Positions 24,977 to 33,944 of a stretch of DNA of 64,000 nt are shown here, in pieces. Source of the stretch: Paenibacillus macquariensis (GTDB taxonomy: Bacteria > Bacillota > Bacilli > Paenibacillales > Paenibacillaceae); the NCBI RefSeq assembly GCF_900156375.1, contig NZ_FTNK01000006.1, forward strand, positions 1 through 64,000, written 5' to 3'. Under the pieces are notes generated by a model. That model searched no databases. It saw only the letters and a program-made list of their open reading frames with translations, and was not told where the DNA came from. Within the stretch, counting starts at the first letter, position 1, and each line of letters starts with the position of its first letter. The position numbers were made by a program, and so were the translations under genes.

Positions 24977-25558
24977 CTAATCAGCATCTGTAGTATAAAC
25001 CCCACTATTGTAGATATAATTAGGCGTATTAACAGCTATAAGCTTGACCTTTTTGTTCGTATAATTAGCCCAGTTATGGGCAATATTTGAGTCCATATGA
25101 ACACTGTCACCAGGATATACTTCATGCCTCTTACCATTTATGTAAACTGTTAATATACCCTCTAAAACATAAATGAACTCTTCTCCCTTATGCTTATAGG
25201 ATAATATTTCTTCATCTTTCTTTTGAGGAAGAATTTCTATAAGCCTTGGAAAAAGTTGTTTATTTTCTAAATTTGTACTTAAACTATACTTAATAAAACC
25301 ACCTTCTACTGAATCCATTAATTCTTGTTCATAACTTCTTAAAACCATATCTTTCCTTTTAAGTGGATAATCAAAAAAATGTGTTAAATGTACTTCCAAA
25401 ATATCAGCTAGTTTTTCAAGTGAATCAACTGCTATGGTAGTAAGCCCCCTTTCTAATTGAGACAGAAATCCAACAGATAGTTCGCTTTTTTCACTTAACT
25501 CTTTCAAAGTAATTCCTTTTTCAGTCCTCAATTTCTTTATTTCCATTCCTATATTCAT
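24977..25558 (-). CDS. XRE family regulator with cupin domain
   Basis: 193 residues: a helix-turn-helix domain at the N terminus (EIKKLRTEKGITLKELSEKS, ELSVGFLSQLERG) and a C-terminal cupin (YKHKGEEFIYVLEGILTVYI, YPGDSVHMDSNIAHNW). PuuR and related regulators with this layout sense polyamines or amino acids. ATG at 25558 is chosen because GGGGTGA precedes it; a frame extending to 25654 would add an unrelated hydrophobic stretch. It is first in the regulator-eutH-aminopeptidase operon, with 15 bases before eutH, and is the probable controller. Confidence 0.88.
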   Translation of the reverse strand: MNIGMEIKKLRTEKGITLKELSEKSELSVGFLSQLERGLTTIAVDSLEKLADILEVHLTHFFDYPLKRKDMVLRSYEQELMDSVEGGFIKYSLSTNLENKQLFPRLIEILPQKKDEEILSYKHKGEEFIYVLEGILTVYINGKRHEVYPGDSVHMDSNIAHNWANYTNKKVKLIAVNTPNYIYNSGVYTTDAD

Positions 25559-26165
25559 CACTTCACCCCGAATTTTCATTATTGTGAATAATATAATATA
25601 TATTAGAGTAACAAGCAATATATTATGAAATATTTTCATGAATATGAAAATCATTTAATTAACGTAATCATCTATTCTCTCAAGAACAGTCCGTATAATT
25701 ATACAATCTGGCAAAAAAAAGACGCTTGATCTATTAGATCTATGCGCCTAGATTGTTAAATAATAAAATACGAAAAAGAGCTATCTTATTGTGCCTTACT
25801 CAACTAAAACGCCAATAACTCGAAGGAGAGTAAAGATACAGTCTGCCTACAATCTGATCAACCAACCTCAGTCTTCTTGTTAGGTCATGTTTTTTAGGTA
25901 CAGATCTATATTCAAATGAGGAAAAATTTTCGAGCTTGGAGCAAGTTTTGAAACTTCCCCCTGATTTTGTTACATTGTAAATAGTTCAATTTGGATGATT
26001 ACTTTCAAAAACAACCACCTAAACCGTTGTCACAATAACGTCCTAAGTGGTTCTATTTTTAACCTCACTTATTTATGGTACGGTTCACCGTACCATCTAT
26101 ACAGCGAAAGGCAAAAAATATAAAATGGTCACAACATGAAAGCCAATTAATCGAAGAGGTGAGCC
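25559..26165. other. Intergenic stretch of about 600 bases
   Basis: AT-rich leader of the XRE gene, an imperfect inverted repeat near 25720-25755, a GTGGTT-type hairpin around 26013-26052 and a palindromic repeat copy at 26059-26105. No gene seen on either strand. Confidence 0.5.
26059..26105. repeat. Second dispersed repeat family, copy 3, with perfect palindrome
   Basis: ATGGTACGGT at 26075-26084, two-base loop TC, then ACCGTACCAT at 26087-26096. The flanks (CCTCACTTATTT before, CTATACAGCGAAA after) match the 21646 copy. It lies 60 bases before the AraC-GH39 gene. Confidence 0.7.
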
Positions 26166-28709
26166 ATGCAAATCCATTACGAAGCCATCGAGCAGAGCGG
26201 GCAAATTCCGGTCAAGATTTTCACGCAGTCCCTCGAACTGTTCCCTTACCATTGGCATGATGAAACAGAGATCTTGTTCATCCTCAAGGGATCGATCGAA
26301 GTCATGATCGACAAGCAAGGAACGGTTCTGAACGTCGGGGATATCTTTCTTGTAAACCGGAACGAAATCCACTTCCTTCGTTCATTGGACAAGCAGGAAC
26401 GAGCACAGCTGCTCATTCTTCAATTCAGCCTCGAGCAATTTCAAAAATACGGCGTCGAAACGAACGGAATGAGCTTTAAGCTCGACTCAAGCGCCTCGAA
26501 AGGAACGAAAACAAAGGAATATCATCGGATCCGGTCACTGCTTGCTTCAATGATGAAGATTGTCATCAACCGTGAAGAGCCGCAAAATTTGTTGATCGAA
26601 CGGCATATGCTCGATCTATACATTATTTTGAAGAACCATTTCAGCATACCGGTTGAGCCTCTTACCGTGCAAATCAGAAAAGGTGACGAACGCCTTCTCG
26701 AAATCCTCAAATATATCAATACCAATTATAACAATTCACGCCTCAGCCTCAATAAAATCGCGGCCCAGTTCTTTTTGACGCCGCAATATTTGTCTAAATA
26801 CTTCAAAATGAACATGGGCGTTTCGCTCAAGAAGTTCATCGAAAACATCCGATTGAACAAATCGTTAAAACCGCTTAAGCTGTCGGAAAATAACATTCTT
26901 GACGTCGCGCTACTTCACGGTTTTCCTGATGCGAAGTCATATTACCGCGTGTTTCGGGAAGTGCTCGGGATGACCCCGACGGAGTTCCGCGAGCTTCAGG
27001 AGATCGATGCGAACCTCGAAAAGCCGAAGGATTACTTCAGCATCAGTAGCAAAAAGACGTTGTCCGAGCTATTCCAATATATCGACTGGAATGAGAATGA
27101 ATCGATTTCTTCTGTTGGTGGAAGAGAAAGGTCCGTCACGTATACCGTTGACATGGGGGTCTCAAAAGGGAAGCTTCGACCAAGCTGGAAACGCCTTATG
27201 ACATTCGGTTATGCGCCGCATGGACTTCGGCAAGATTTCCGCAGACAACTCAGGACGCTGCAACAGGACATCGGATTCGAATATATCCGGTTTCATGGTA
27301 TTTTTGCTGATGAGTTGCTCGTATATAACGAATCTCCTTCGGGTAAGCCATATTATAATTTCAACCATGTCGATACGCTGCTGGACGGATTGCTTGAGGA
27401 AGACGTCAGGCCATTTTTGGAGCTTGGCTTCATGCCTTCGTTGCTTGCTTCCGCAGAAGGCGACATTTTCTGGTGGAAAGCGAACGTTACGCCACCGAAA
27501 AGCATGGATCGGTGGCTCGACATGGTCGAGGCTTTTGTCCGACATATCATAAACCGATACGGCATGGCGGAAGTATCGCGATGGTACTTCGAATTTTGGA
27601 ACGAGCCGGATGTTGAAGGCACCTTCTGGAAAGGCACGCGAGAACAATTTTTCGAACTGTTCGAAGTGACTTTCTCGCGCATAAAGTCGATCAGTCCGAT
27701 GCTTAAAGTGGGCGGATTCGGCAATTTATGCCTTTTCAGCGGCGATTCCTGGTTGCGGTCGTTTGTTTCGTATGCCCGGGAACACGGGATCGAACTCGAT
27801 TTCTTTTCTTTTCATGCGTATCAGTTGGCGATTAATCCTTACGACCTGGCGGACGAAAGATTGCGGATAAATGCGATGCAGATCTTTAACTTTTACGAAG
27901 ATTTAAGCGAGTTGCTTTCGACTAACCCGTACGTTCGTTTAGGCGATGAGGATCTGATCGAACGAGCTGTAAAACAGACGATTGAATGGGCGGCTGAGCT
28001 GCCGATGAAGGAGCGAGAGTATTGGATTACCGAATGGAATTGTAACATCGACTGCCGAGATTTGATCCACGACACGTGTTTTATGGCCGCTTTTATCGTG
28101 AAAACGGCTTTGCAATGCGGACATTTGGTCGAAGGAATGGGCTATTGGACGGCGACAGACCTGCAAGAGGAGTTTTAATTGCCGCAGCCGTTATTTCACG
28201 GAGGCTTCGGTTTGCTGACGTATAACGGCATCAAAAAGGCGGGCTTCCACGCGTTCGCGTTCCTCGCAAGGCTAGGGGATGAAATCGTATTGCAGCGAGA
28301 GGGCATCATCGTGACGCGCCGCGGGGAAGATTATCAAATACTTTTGTACAATTATTGCCACTACAACGAGCTGTATAATCAATTCGATTATTCGCAGGTT
28401 ACTTCGAAGAACCGTTATGGCATCTTCAACGAGACAGCGCCGAACCGATTCGGCTTGCGGCTTGAAGAACTTAACGGACATTACCTATTGGAACAAATGC
28501 GGGTCAACCGGAAGCATGGCTCCTCCTTTGATGCTTGGGTGGAGATGGGCGCACCGGACGAGTTGACTGTCGAAGGCCGAGCGTATCTCGATCGGATGGC
28601 GCAACCGCAATATCGGACCTGGCTAGAGAAGGCAGATGAGTTCATTGAGCTGGATATCGAGCTCGAACCGCACGAAATTCAGCTGATTCTGGTGATAAAG
28701 CAGTATTGA
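26166..28709 (+). pseudogene. AraC regulator fused to a GH39 glycosidase, interrupted by an in-frame TAA
   Basis: One continuous reading frame of 847 sense codons, broken only by TAA at 28176-28178. Residues 1-110 form an AraC cupin (YHWHDETEILFILKG). Residues 175-280 form the double helix-turn-helix (LSLNKIAAQFFLTPQYLSKY, LGMTPTEFREL). From about 330 there is a GH39 beta-xylosidase barrel with acid/base Glu480 in FWNEPD and nucleophile Glu623 in ITEWN. After the stop the same frame resumes LPQPLFHGGFGLLTYNGIKK and completes the GH39 beta domain. Good ribosome site before 26166. The stop removes the last 176 residues, so the product is probably a truncated 670-residue protein. Whether regulator function survives is unknown. 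Confidence 0.85.
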
Positions 28710-28715
28710 TGGAAC

Positions 28716-28749
28716 AAAAGGAACACGCACCCGATGCGTGTTCCTTTTG
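28716..28749 (+). terminator. Terminator after the AraC-GH39 gene
   Basis: AAAAGGAACACGCA pairs with TGCGTGTTCCTTTT around CCCGA; it follows the stop codon by seven bases. Confidence 0.8.
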
Positions 28750-28826
28750 TTAATCTACTTTTGCCGTTGCATTTGCTTATAAACCGAAAGAAGATCATAG
28801 AAGGAATAACCAAAGCCGATGTTCGG

Positions 28827-28840
28827 AACGAAAGTAAAGC
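28827..28840. repeat. 14-bp direct repeat, left copy (flanks GH43 gene)
   Basis: AACGAAAGTAAAGC. An identical copy begins at 30458, immediately after the GH43 stop codon. The left copy overlaps the cre site. Confidence 0.75.
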
Positions 28841-28848
28841 GCTTTCAC
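28834..28848. promoter_or_regulatory. cre-like CcpA site before the GH43 gene
   Basis: GTAAAGCGCTTTCAC; on the other strand GTGAAAGCGCTTTAC, matching the cre consensus around the AAGCGCTT core. It lies 50 bases before the GH43 start, so carbon catabolite control is likely. Confidence 0.65.
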
Positions 28849-28897
28849 TGTAAAATCATAATCAAGAAGTGGAATAGAAAAATAGGAGGTTTAGATT

Positions 28898-30457
28898 ATG
28901 GAAGTGAATTATGGGCCAGATAGATTTTCCATTAACCCATTCTTACCCTGCAATGAGTATATCCCAGATGGAGAACCATATGTCTTCGGTGACAGATTAT
29001 ATTTGTACGGCTCACACGATCTGTTTGGAAGTGGGGAGTTCTGTGGCGGTGATTATGTGACTTGGTCAGCACCAGTCGACAATTTAACTGACTGGAGATA
29101 CGAAGGCGTTATCTACAATAAGATGCAGGATCCGTTTGTGAAAGAAATGGTCAATTCAGGTAAAAAGGGTATGATGAAAACCAATATGTTTGCCCCAGAT
29201 ATTGTAGAAATAGAAGGGAAATATTATTTGTACTATGGTATCGGACTTTCTAAGTCTGGCTTCGGTGTTGCGGTTTCGGATTCGCCAGTTGGACCATTTG
29301 AATATATCGGACGTGTGCGTTATCCAGAATCAGAAAAGCCAATAAACTGGAAAGATGGTAGAAACGGAATCGAAGATGGTGATTTCGCTTTTGGTAAAGG
29401 TAAAGGCCCGCTTTTGAATATGGCTAACTATCCATATGATCCATCTGTTATTTATGACAATGGAAGATTATACATGTACTTTGGAGTTTGTTTCTGCCAC
29501 ATGGTGGAGTTGGATACAAACGATATGAGAACGGTAATGAAGAATGAAAAAACAGGTCGTTATATGAGTGAATCACTTATACCCTCAATGTTCACTCAAC
29601 GTTCAAAGAGGAAAGATTTCGATCACATGGGTATGCTCAACGGACCCTCAATCAGAAAAATAAATGACGTTTTCTACTTAGTTTATTATGGAACTGGCCC
29701 AAATAAATGCAATGCAATGTGCTATGCGACTTCCAAGAGTCCTTTCGGTCCATTTGAGTATGGAGGCATTCTTGTTTCTCTAGGAAATTCAAGATATAAA
29801 GGTCAGAATGCTCCTACTGAATATGTGGGTAATACCCATGGTGGAATGGTAAATCTAAATGGTACTTGGTATATCATTTACCACAGACATACGAGCAACA
29901 AAATAGGGGGCAGACAGGCTATGGTAGCTGCGCTCACTATGCGACCTGATGGAAACTTTGAACACGCAGAGCATCATTCTATGGGCTTTAGCAAATCTGC
30001 CTTACCTGCATATTATCAGTGGCCAGCATATATCGCTTGCTATCTGACAGATGCACAAGGAAAAACAAAAGCAAAAACTAACTCTCCGTATATTCTGCAA
30101 AGGGAGTTAGCATTTGGATTATTAGACGACCATTCAGGCAAAAAGGTTTTCCAAGTCGTTACAAATACTACAAGTGGAAGTGTCGTTGGATATAAATACT
30201 TCGACTTCGGTTATGAAGCGCGTGAAAATTCGAAGGTTATTTTATCAATTCTTGCAGAAAGCAATGGCTATGTAGAAATTTTCATAGACAATCCAATTAG
30301 CGGTGAGTTGATTGCAAAAGTACAAGTGGGAATTTCGAGCGAGTATACTGATTTTCTTTCGCCACTAAAGGCAATCACTGGTGAGCACGCAGTTTATTTT
30401 GTATTCCATCCAGAAGGCAAGACGTTAGGCGATCTCTCGCACTTTGCATTTGTGTAA
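28898..30457 (+). CDS. GH43 family glycosidase (beta-xylosidase / arabinofuranosidase type)
   Basis: A 519-residue intracellular enzyme with a five-bladed beta-propeller. The general base Asp is expected in CNEYIPDGEPYVFGDRLYLY (Asp24). NYPYDPSVIYDNGRLYMYFG carries the pKa-modulating Asp. NGTWYIIYHRHTSN is a substrate-pocket strand. The C-terminal 130 residues look like an accessory beta-sandwich. It should cleave xylo- or arabino-oligosaccharides. AGGAGGTTTAGATT precedes the ATG. Its AT-rich codon use differs from the GC-richer AraC-GH39 gene before it, and identical 14-bp repeats flank it, so it may have been acquired separately. Confidence 0.88.
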   Translation: MEVNYGPDRFSINPFLPCNEYIPDGEPYVFGDRLYLYGSHDLFGSGEFCGGDYVTWSAPVDNLTDWRYEGVIYNKMQDPFVKEMVNSGKKGMMKTNMFAPDIVEIEGKYYLYYGIGLSKSGFGVAVSDSPVGPFEYIGRVRYPESEKPINWKDGRNGIEDGDFAFGKGKGPLLNMANYPYDPSVIYDNGRLYMYFGVCFCHMVELDTNDMRTVMKNEKTGRYMSESLIPSMFTQRSKRKDFDHMGMLNGPSIRKINDVFYLVYYGTGPNKCNAMCYATSKSPFGPFEYGGILVSLGNSRYKGQNAPTEYVGNTHGGMVNLNGTWYIIYHRHTSNKIGGRQAMVAALTMRPDGNFEHAEHHSMGFSKSALPAYYQWPAYIACYLTDAQGKTKAKTNSPYILQRELAFGLLDDHSGKKVFQVVTNTTSGSVVGYKYFDFGYEARENSKVILSILAESNGYVEIFIDNPISGELIAKVQVGISSEYTDFLSPLKAITGEHAVYFVFHPEGKTLGDLSHFAFV

Positions 30458-30471
30458 AACGAAAGTAAAGC
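30458..30471. repeat. 14-bp direct repeat, right copy (flanks GH43 gene)
   Basis: AACGAAAGTAAAGC, identical to 28827-28840; it begins with the base after the GH43 stop codon. Confidence 0.75.
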
Positions 30472-30942
30472 AATATATGGCCCTTTATCAATATCAAGTA
30501 GTTACATCGGATCTAGCTTTATCCAATCTATTCCTGTACTTGCACCCCTTAACGGAGATGTGGGCAAAAGTTCTTACTTATTATCGCTGGAGTGTGGAAT
30601 CGTGACTTTTATAAACAGACTATTGTAAGAATCACTTATTTTAAGAGTCTGCTAACTAAACTAATGCGACAGGGTTTGAAGCATTCGATGGCTTACACAT
30701 CCAATTAATGAAGCAATCCTACTGCCAGGCACTGGCCCGAAGGATTGCTTCTTTTTTCGCTTTCTGATTTGAGTTGACCGAACACCTTCAACGTTTATGT
30801 CATACCGGGTTAATGTCCATCAAATATCTCCGGAGATAGAGGTTGAATTTCTTCTTAACCAGTACTTGCAGTAATACCGCTTTGACTTAACAAGGGCTTT
30901 CCCTGTTTTGTTCAAAAAAATTTGCATCATTTGTGATACGCA
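30472..30942. other. Gene-free stretch after GH43
   Basis: Several short decayed-looking segments and a strong terminator at 30710-30757. No recognisable gene on either strand. Confidence 0.45.
30710..30757 (+). terminator. Terminator hairpin
   Basis: GAAGCAATCCT pairs exactly with AGGATTGCTTC, followed by TTTTTT. It is 250 bases after GH43 and may end its transcript or mark a lost gene. Confidence 0.65.
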
Positions 30943-31212
30943 TCATTCGGGAACCTGTCTCAGTGTCTTCTCCTGATTTTCTCTTCTTGACTTGTTAGGG
31001 ATCGGCAATACTGCATGCCCATTTTGGCTCATGAAATGCGCACTACGAATTCCATCTTCATTGAACAGAAACGTTTCCGCGAGGACAACTTTTACTTTCC
31101 CTTTAAAAACCAAGACTGCGATGGATGGGTATATTGCATCTGCCTTCTTGGCTATGATGGTGGCATTTGTAGAACGATCAATGACATACAGGCATATGCA
31201 TACTAAACCTGC
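30943..31212 (-). pseudogene. Start-less ORF fragment of unknown family
   Basis: The minus strand is open for 89 codons between a TGA at 31213-31215 and a TGA at 30943. It reads sensibly: ICLYVIDRSTNATIIAKKAD, then AVLVFKGKVKVVLAETFLFN and NEDGIRSAHFMSQNGHAVLP. No start codon exists near its beginning and no ribosome site is visible, so it looks like the 3' part of a broken gene. Family not recognised. A copy of the second repeat family lies about 70 bases upstream of its open end. Confidence 0.4.
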
Positions 31213-31278
31213 TCAGAATTGATCAAATTTGCTCCACAAGCCCTCCCCCACAACAAGAAAATACCTTGATCCCATCAA

Positions 31279-31322
31279 AAATTTCGCCCTACTTATGATA
31301 TGGTTCCCTCCGATTCATCTTC
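31279..31322. repeat. Second dispersed repeat family, copy 4
   Basis: CGCCCTACTTATGATATGG, then TTCCCTCCGATTCATCTTC. It best matches the copy at 4604. The palindrome is degenerate here. Confidence 0.55.
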
Positions 31323-31407
31323 ACCCCCCCTTACCTTAACCTCAAGTAAATAACTCGAAGAAACTTGAGTTGGCTACACTTCAATCATCGTTGATACAAG
31401 ATAATTC

Positions 31408-32151
31408 TCACTCATCATCTGAGAACAACATGTTGAAATACCGATCACGATTATTCAAGAAATCTCGGGTCAAGCTATAATGTTCCGTTTCTTCGTATTG
31501 TATCGGTTCTATAGACGACTCTGAGAAATGTAATATTTGAGCATGTGGGTATGCCATAAGTATCGGAGAATGTGTCGCGATAATAAACTGAGCCTGACCA
31601 CTCTGTTCCAGCTCCCAAATCAGCCTTAGAAAAGATAACTGACTCTGCGGAGACAACGCCGACTCTGGTTCATCTAACAAATATAGCCCCTTTTTATCTA
31701 ATCGATTGTTGAAAAAGGTCAAAAAGGCTTGTCCATGAGAACGTTCATTCAAGGACTTCCCACCATACGGTCCATATGCGGAGCTACCTACATCTTCTGC
31801 TAACTCATCGATATAGTTCGCAAATGCGTCAAATGTTTCGGCTCGGAAATAGAATCCACTATTCACCTTAGGCATCCAGCTTAGTCTCATAATTGATGCG
31901 AGCGATACATTGTCCTTCTGCTTTGAAATGACAAGATCTTTCCCTCCAATAATACTAAATCCACAACTGTGCCCTATAGATTCCAATAACGTGGATTTAC
32001 CTGAACCATTCTCTCCCGTTAGAAAAGTCACGTTACTCTCTAAGTGTAGCGTACTTAAGCTACGTAATACTGGCATTTGGAATGGGAATTGATGTTCATC
32101 CGCAGGTGGAACGTTATCCCAATCTAGATTAATTCTCTTCAAGAATGGCAT
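31408..32151 (-). CDS. AAA family ATPase (ABC-type, predicted ATP-dependent nuclease/chaperone-like)
   Basis: About 247 residues of the single-domain ABC-like AAA ATPase group. Walker A is GENGSGKST (about residue 50), and Walker B with the catalytic Glu is GLYLLDEPESALSP (about residue 150). A His switch follows in IATHSPILM. Similar proteins occur alone in many Firmicutes with undetermined role. The ATG at 32151 is used because AAAGGAG lies seven bases before it; an upstream in-frame ATG at 32166 overlaps that site. No partner nuclease gene is adjacent. Confidence 0.85.
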   Translation of the reverse strand: MPFLKRINLDWDNVPPADEHQFPFQMPVLRSLSTLHLESNVTFLTGENGSGKSTLLESIGHSCGFSIIGGKDLVISKQKDNVSLASIMRLSWMPKVNSGFYFRAETFDAFANYIDELAEDVGSSAYGPYGGKSLNERSHGQAFLTFFNNRLDKKGLYLLDEPESALSPQSQLSFLRLIWELEQSGQAQFIIATHSPILMAYPHAQILHFSESSIEPIQYEETEHYSLTRDFLNNRDRYFNMLFSDDE

Positions 32152-32249
32152 AGGGTCTCCTTTCAATTCACTTCATGAACCCACATTGATAGAAAGAAAC
32201 CTCCCAACGAAGAGTCCGTGGAAGGTCGTCATTACAAACAATTTATAGA

Positions 32250-32744
32250 TTAAATATAGAACTCGTCAGGAATCTTCCCGAATTTACGTTTGTGATATAA
32301 AAGTGGTTCTTTGTTTTCACTTTCAATCGCTACAACTTCACCTATCAAGATCGTATGATCACCCGCTTCAATGGTTTTGAACGTCTTACATTGCATCACG
32401 CCAGAAGCTCCTTCAATAATCGGAAGACCATTCTCGGATAAATCCCATTCACAATTTCCAAATCGGTCAATATCTCTACTTGCAAATAAGGAACAAATGT
32501 CACCTTGATCTGCGGATAGTACGTGTACAGCAAATTTATCCGTTTTGATAAACGTCTCATACGTCGAAACTCTCTTATCAATGGACCATAGGACAAGTAA
32601 AGGATCTAAAGATACGGAAGCAAATGAATTAACGGTAAGGCCTAACGGAACGCCTTGTTCATCGACGGTTGTAACAACAGTCACTCCCGTAGGGTAATTT
32701 CCCATAACTTCTTTGAAACACGCAACATTCTTACTGTTATCCAT
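32250..32744 (-). CDS. Flavin reductase family protein
   Basis: About 164 residues of the HpaC/FMN-binding split-barrel family, which uses NAD(P)H to reduce free flavin or acts as the reductase of a two-component monooxygenase. Typical motifs: FKEVMGNYPTGVTVVTTVD, LTVNSFASVSLDPLLVLWSI and FKTIEAGDHTILIGEVVAIE. I chose ATG at 32744, with GGAGAGGTG upstream, rather than the longer frame from 32792. No monooxygenase partner is directly adjacent, although the type III PKS operon nearby contains an FAD enzyme. Confidence 0.88.
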   Translation of the reverse strand: MDNSKNVACFKEVMGNYPTGVTVVTTVDEQGVPLGLTVNSFASVSLDPLLVLWSIDKRVSTYETFIKTDKFAVHVLSADQGDICSLFASRDIDRFGNCEWDLSENGLPIIEGASGVMQCKTFKTIEAGDHTILIGEVVAIESENKEPLLYHKRKFGKIPDEFYI

Positions 32745-32934
32745 TCTCTCAAAACACCTCTCCATGTATGTATCATTATAATCATAGTGCAATTATTCAT
32801 TTAACGTTGTATTACCTGTCACTCAAGTTTAACACATCCACTCCGTTGTTTAAATCCTCTTCCTCGATATTTAAAATAGGAAATTAACACATAAAAGTTT
32901 CTCTTTTAAACATCTCATTTCTATCTTTTAATGG

Positions 32935-33891
32935 ATGAAGGAGGTGGTTGGAATAACCATAATTTCTTTCTCTGATCGATTTATTCGTAACACGCTGTCG
33001 GTCGTGGGCTTTCCTTTGTCCTTATTTCAGATGATATCTACTACATATCAGCGTAATCAATATAATCCTAGTGGGCGCATGATTGAGATTAATCAACACA
33101 ACATGCATGTGAACGTATCCGGGGAAGGCTCATTGACCATTATTTTGGAGTCCGGAATGGGTGGTTGTTCACTGGATTGGTGTCATGTTCAACCTGAACT
33201 GTCTGAACTCGCAACCGTTATCAGCTATGACCGCGCTGGTTTTGGTTGGAGTAACCCGTCCCCTTCAGTACCTACTTGCCAACAATATTTAGATGATCTA
33301 CGCTCGTTATTAGCTACACTAGATAGGAAGCCCCCATTCTTGCTTGTGGGACACTCCTACGGTGGAATGATCATGAGATTATTTGCCGCCACGTACCCGG
33401 ACGAAGTCATGGGGTTGGTATTGGTGGATTCCACTCATGAGTACAGATACTTATCAGATCAGATTGATCCTGTTAGAAAGAATCAGCGTAAGAAGGCTTT
33501 ACAATTGTACCGACTTGGTTATTTATTGGCTCCGATAGCTATACCTCGTCTGATGAGAATGCATATTGGCTCCAAACGACTATCTCCTGAAATACTGAAG
33601 AAAGCTCAAGCATTGGGTTACCGAACAAGTGCTTATAAGTCGGCTTATTCGGAATTACTAAATATAGGAGAGAGTAGCATCCAATTACTGCAAGCACCAC
33701 AATTAAGCAATAATTTACCTGTCATTGTATTAAGTGCTGGGAGACAACCTGAGGATTGGATAAAAGAACAGAAGTATTTGTTACACCTTACCCCATTGAC
33801 TACACAAATCATCGTAGATGACAGCTGGCATGCCATTCAAATACACAGACCTGATGTAGTCATAGACGCCGTTAAGAGCTTATTGAACTAA
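32935..33891 (+). CDS. Alpha/beta hydrolase
   Basis: About 318 residues with an alpha/beta-hydrolase fold. The nucleophile elbow is LLVGHSYGGM (Ser near residue 144), the oxyanion region is LESGMGGCSLDW, an acidic residue lies in VIVLSAGRQPEDW, and the likely catalytic His is in DDSWHAIQIHRP. An N-terminal hydrophobic stretch may anchor it to the membrane. The start is uncertain: the strong AAGGAGGTGG lies inside codons 2-5 of the frame from 32935, so translation may really begin at a rare codon about 20-25 bases later. Convergent with the PKS-linked MMPL gene; substrate unknown. Confidence 0.82.
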   Translation: MKEVVGITIISFSDRFIRNTLSVVGFPLSLFQMISTTYQRNQYNPSGRMIEINQHNMHVNVSGEGSLTIILESGMGGCSLDWCHVQPELSELATVISYDRAGFGWSNPSPSVPTCQQYLDDLRSLLATLDRKPPFLLVGHSYGGMIMRLFAATYPDEVMGLVLVDSTHEYRYLSDQIDPVRKNQRKKALQLYRLGYLLAPIAIPRLMRMHIGSKRLSPEILKKAQALGYRTSAYKSAYSELLNIGESSIQLLQAPQLSNNLPVIVLSAGRQPEDWIKEQKYLLHLTPLTTQIIVDDSWHAIQIHRPDVVIDAVKSLLN

Positions 33892-33944
33892 TACGAATGG
33901 AACTATCCTCATGACAGTACAACATGTCCACATTTCCAAGGATT

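Noticed and set aside
26166..28709. Programmed read-through or recoding at the TAA
   Set aside because: TAA is not a known selenocysteine or pyrrolysine codon in bacteria, and no stimulatory hairpin is apparent next to it; a point mutation is simpler.
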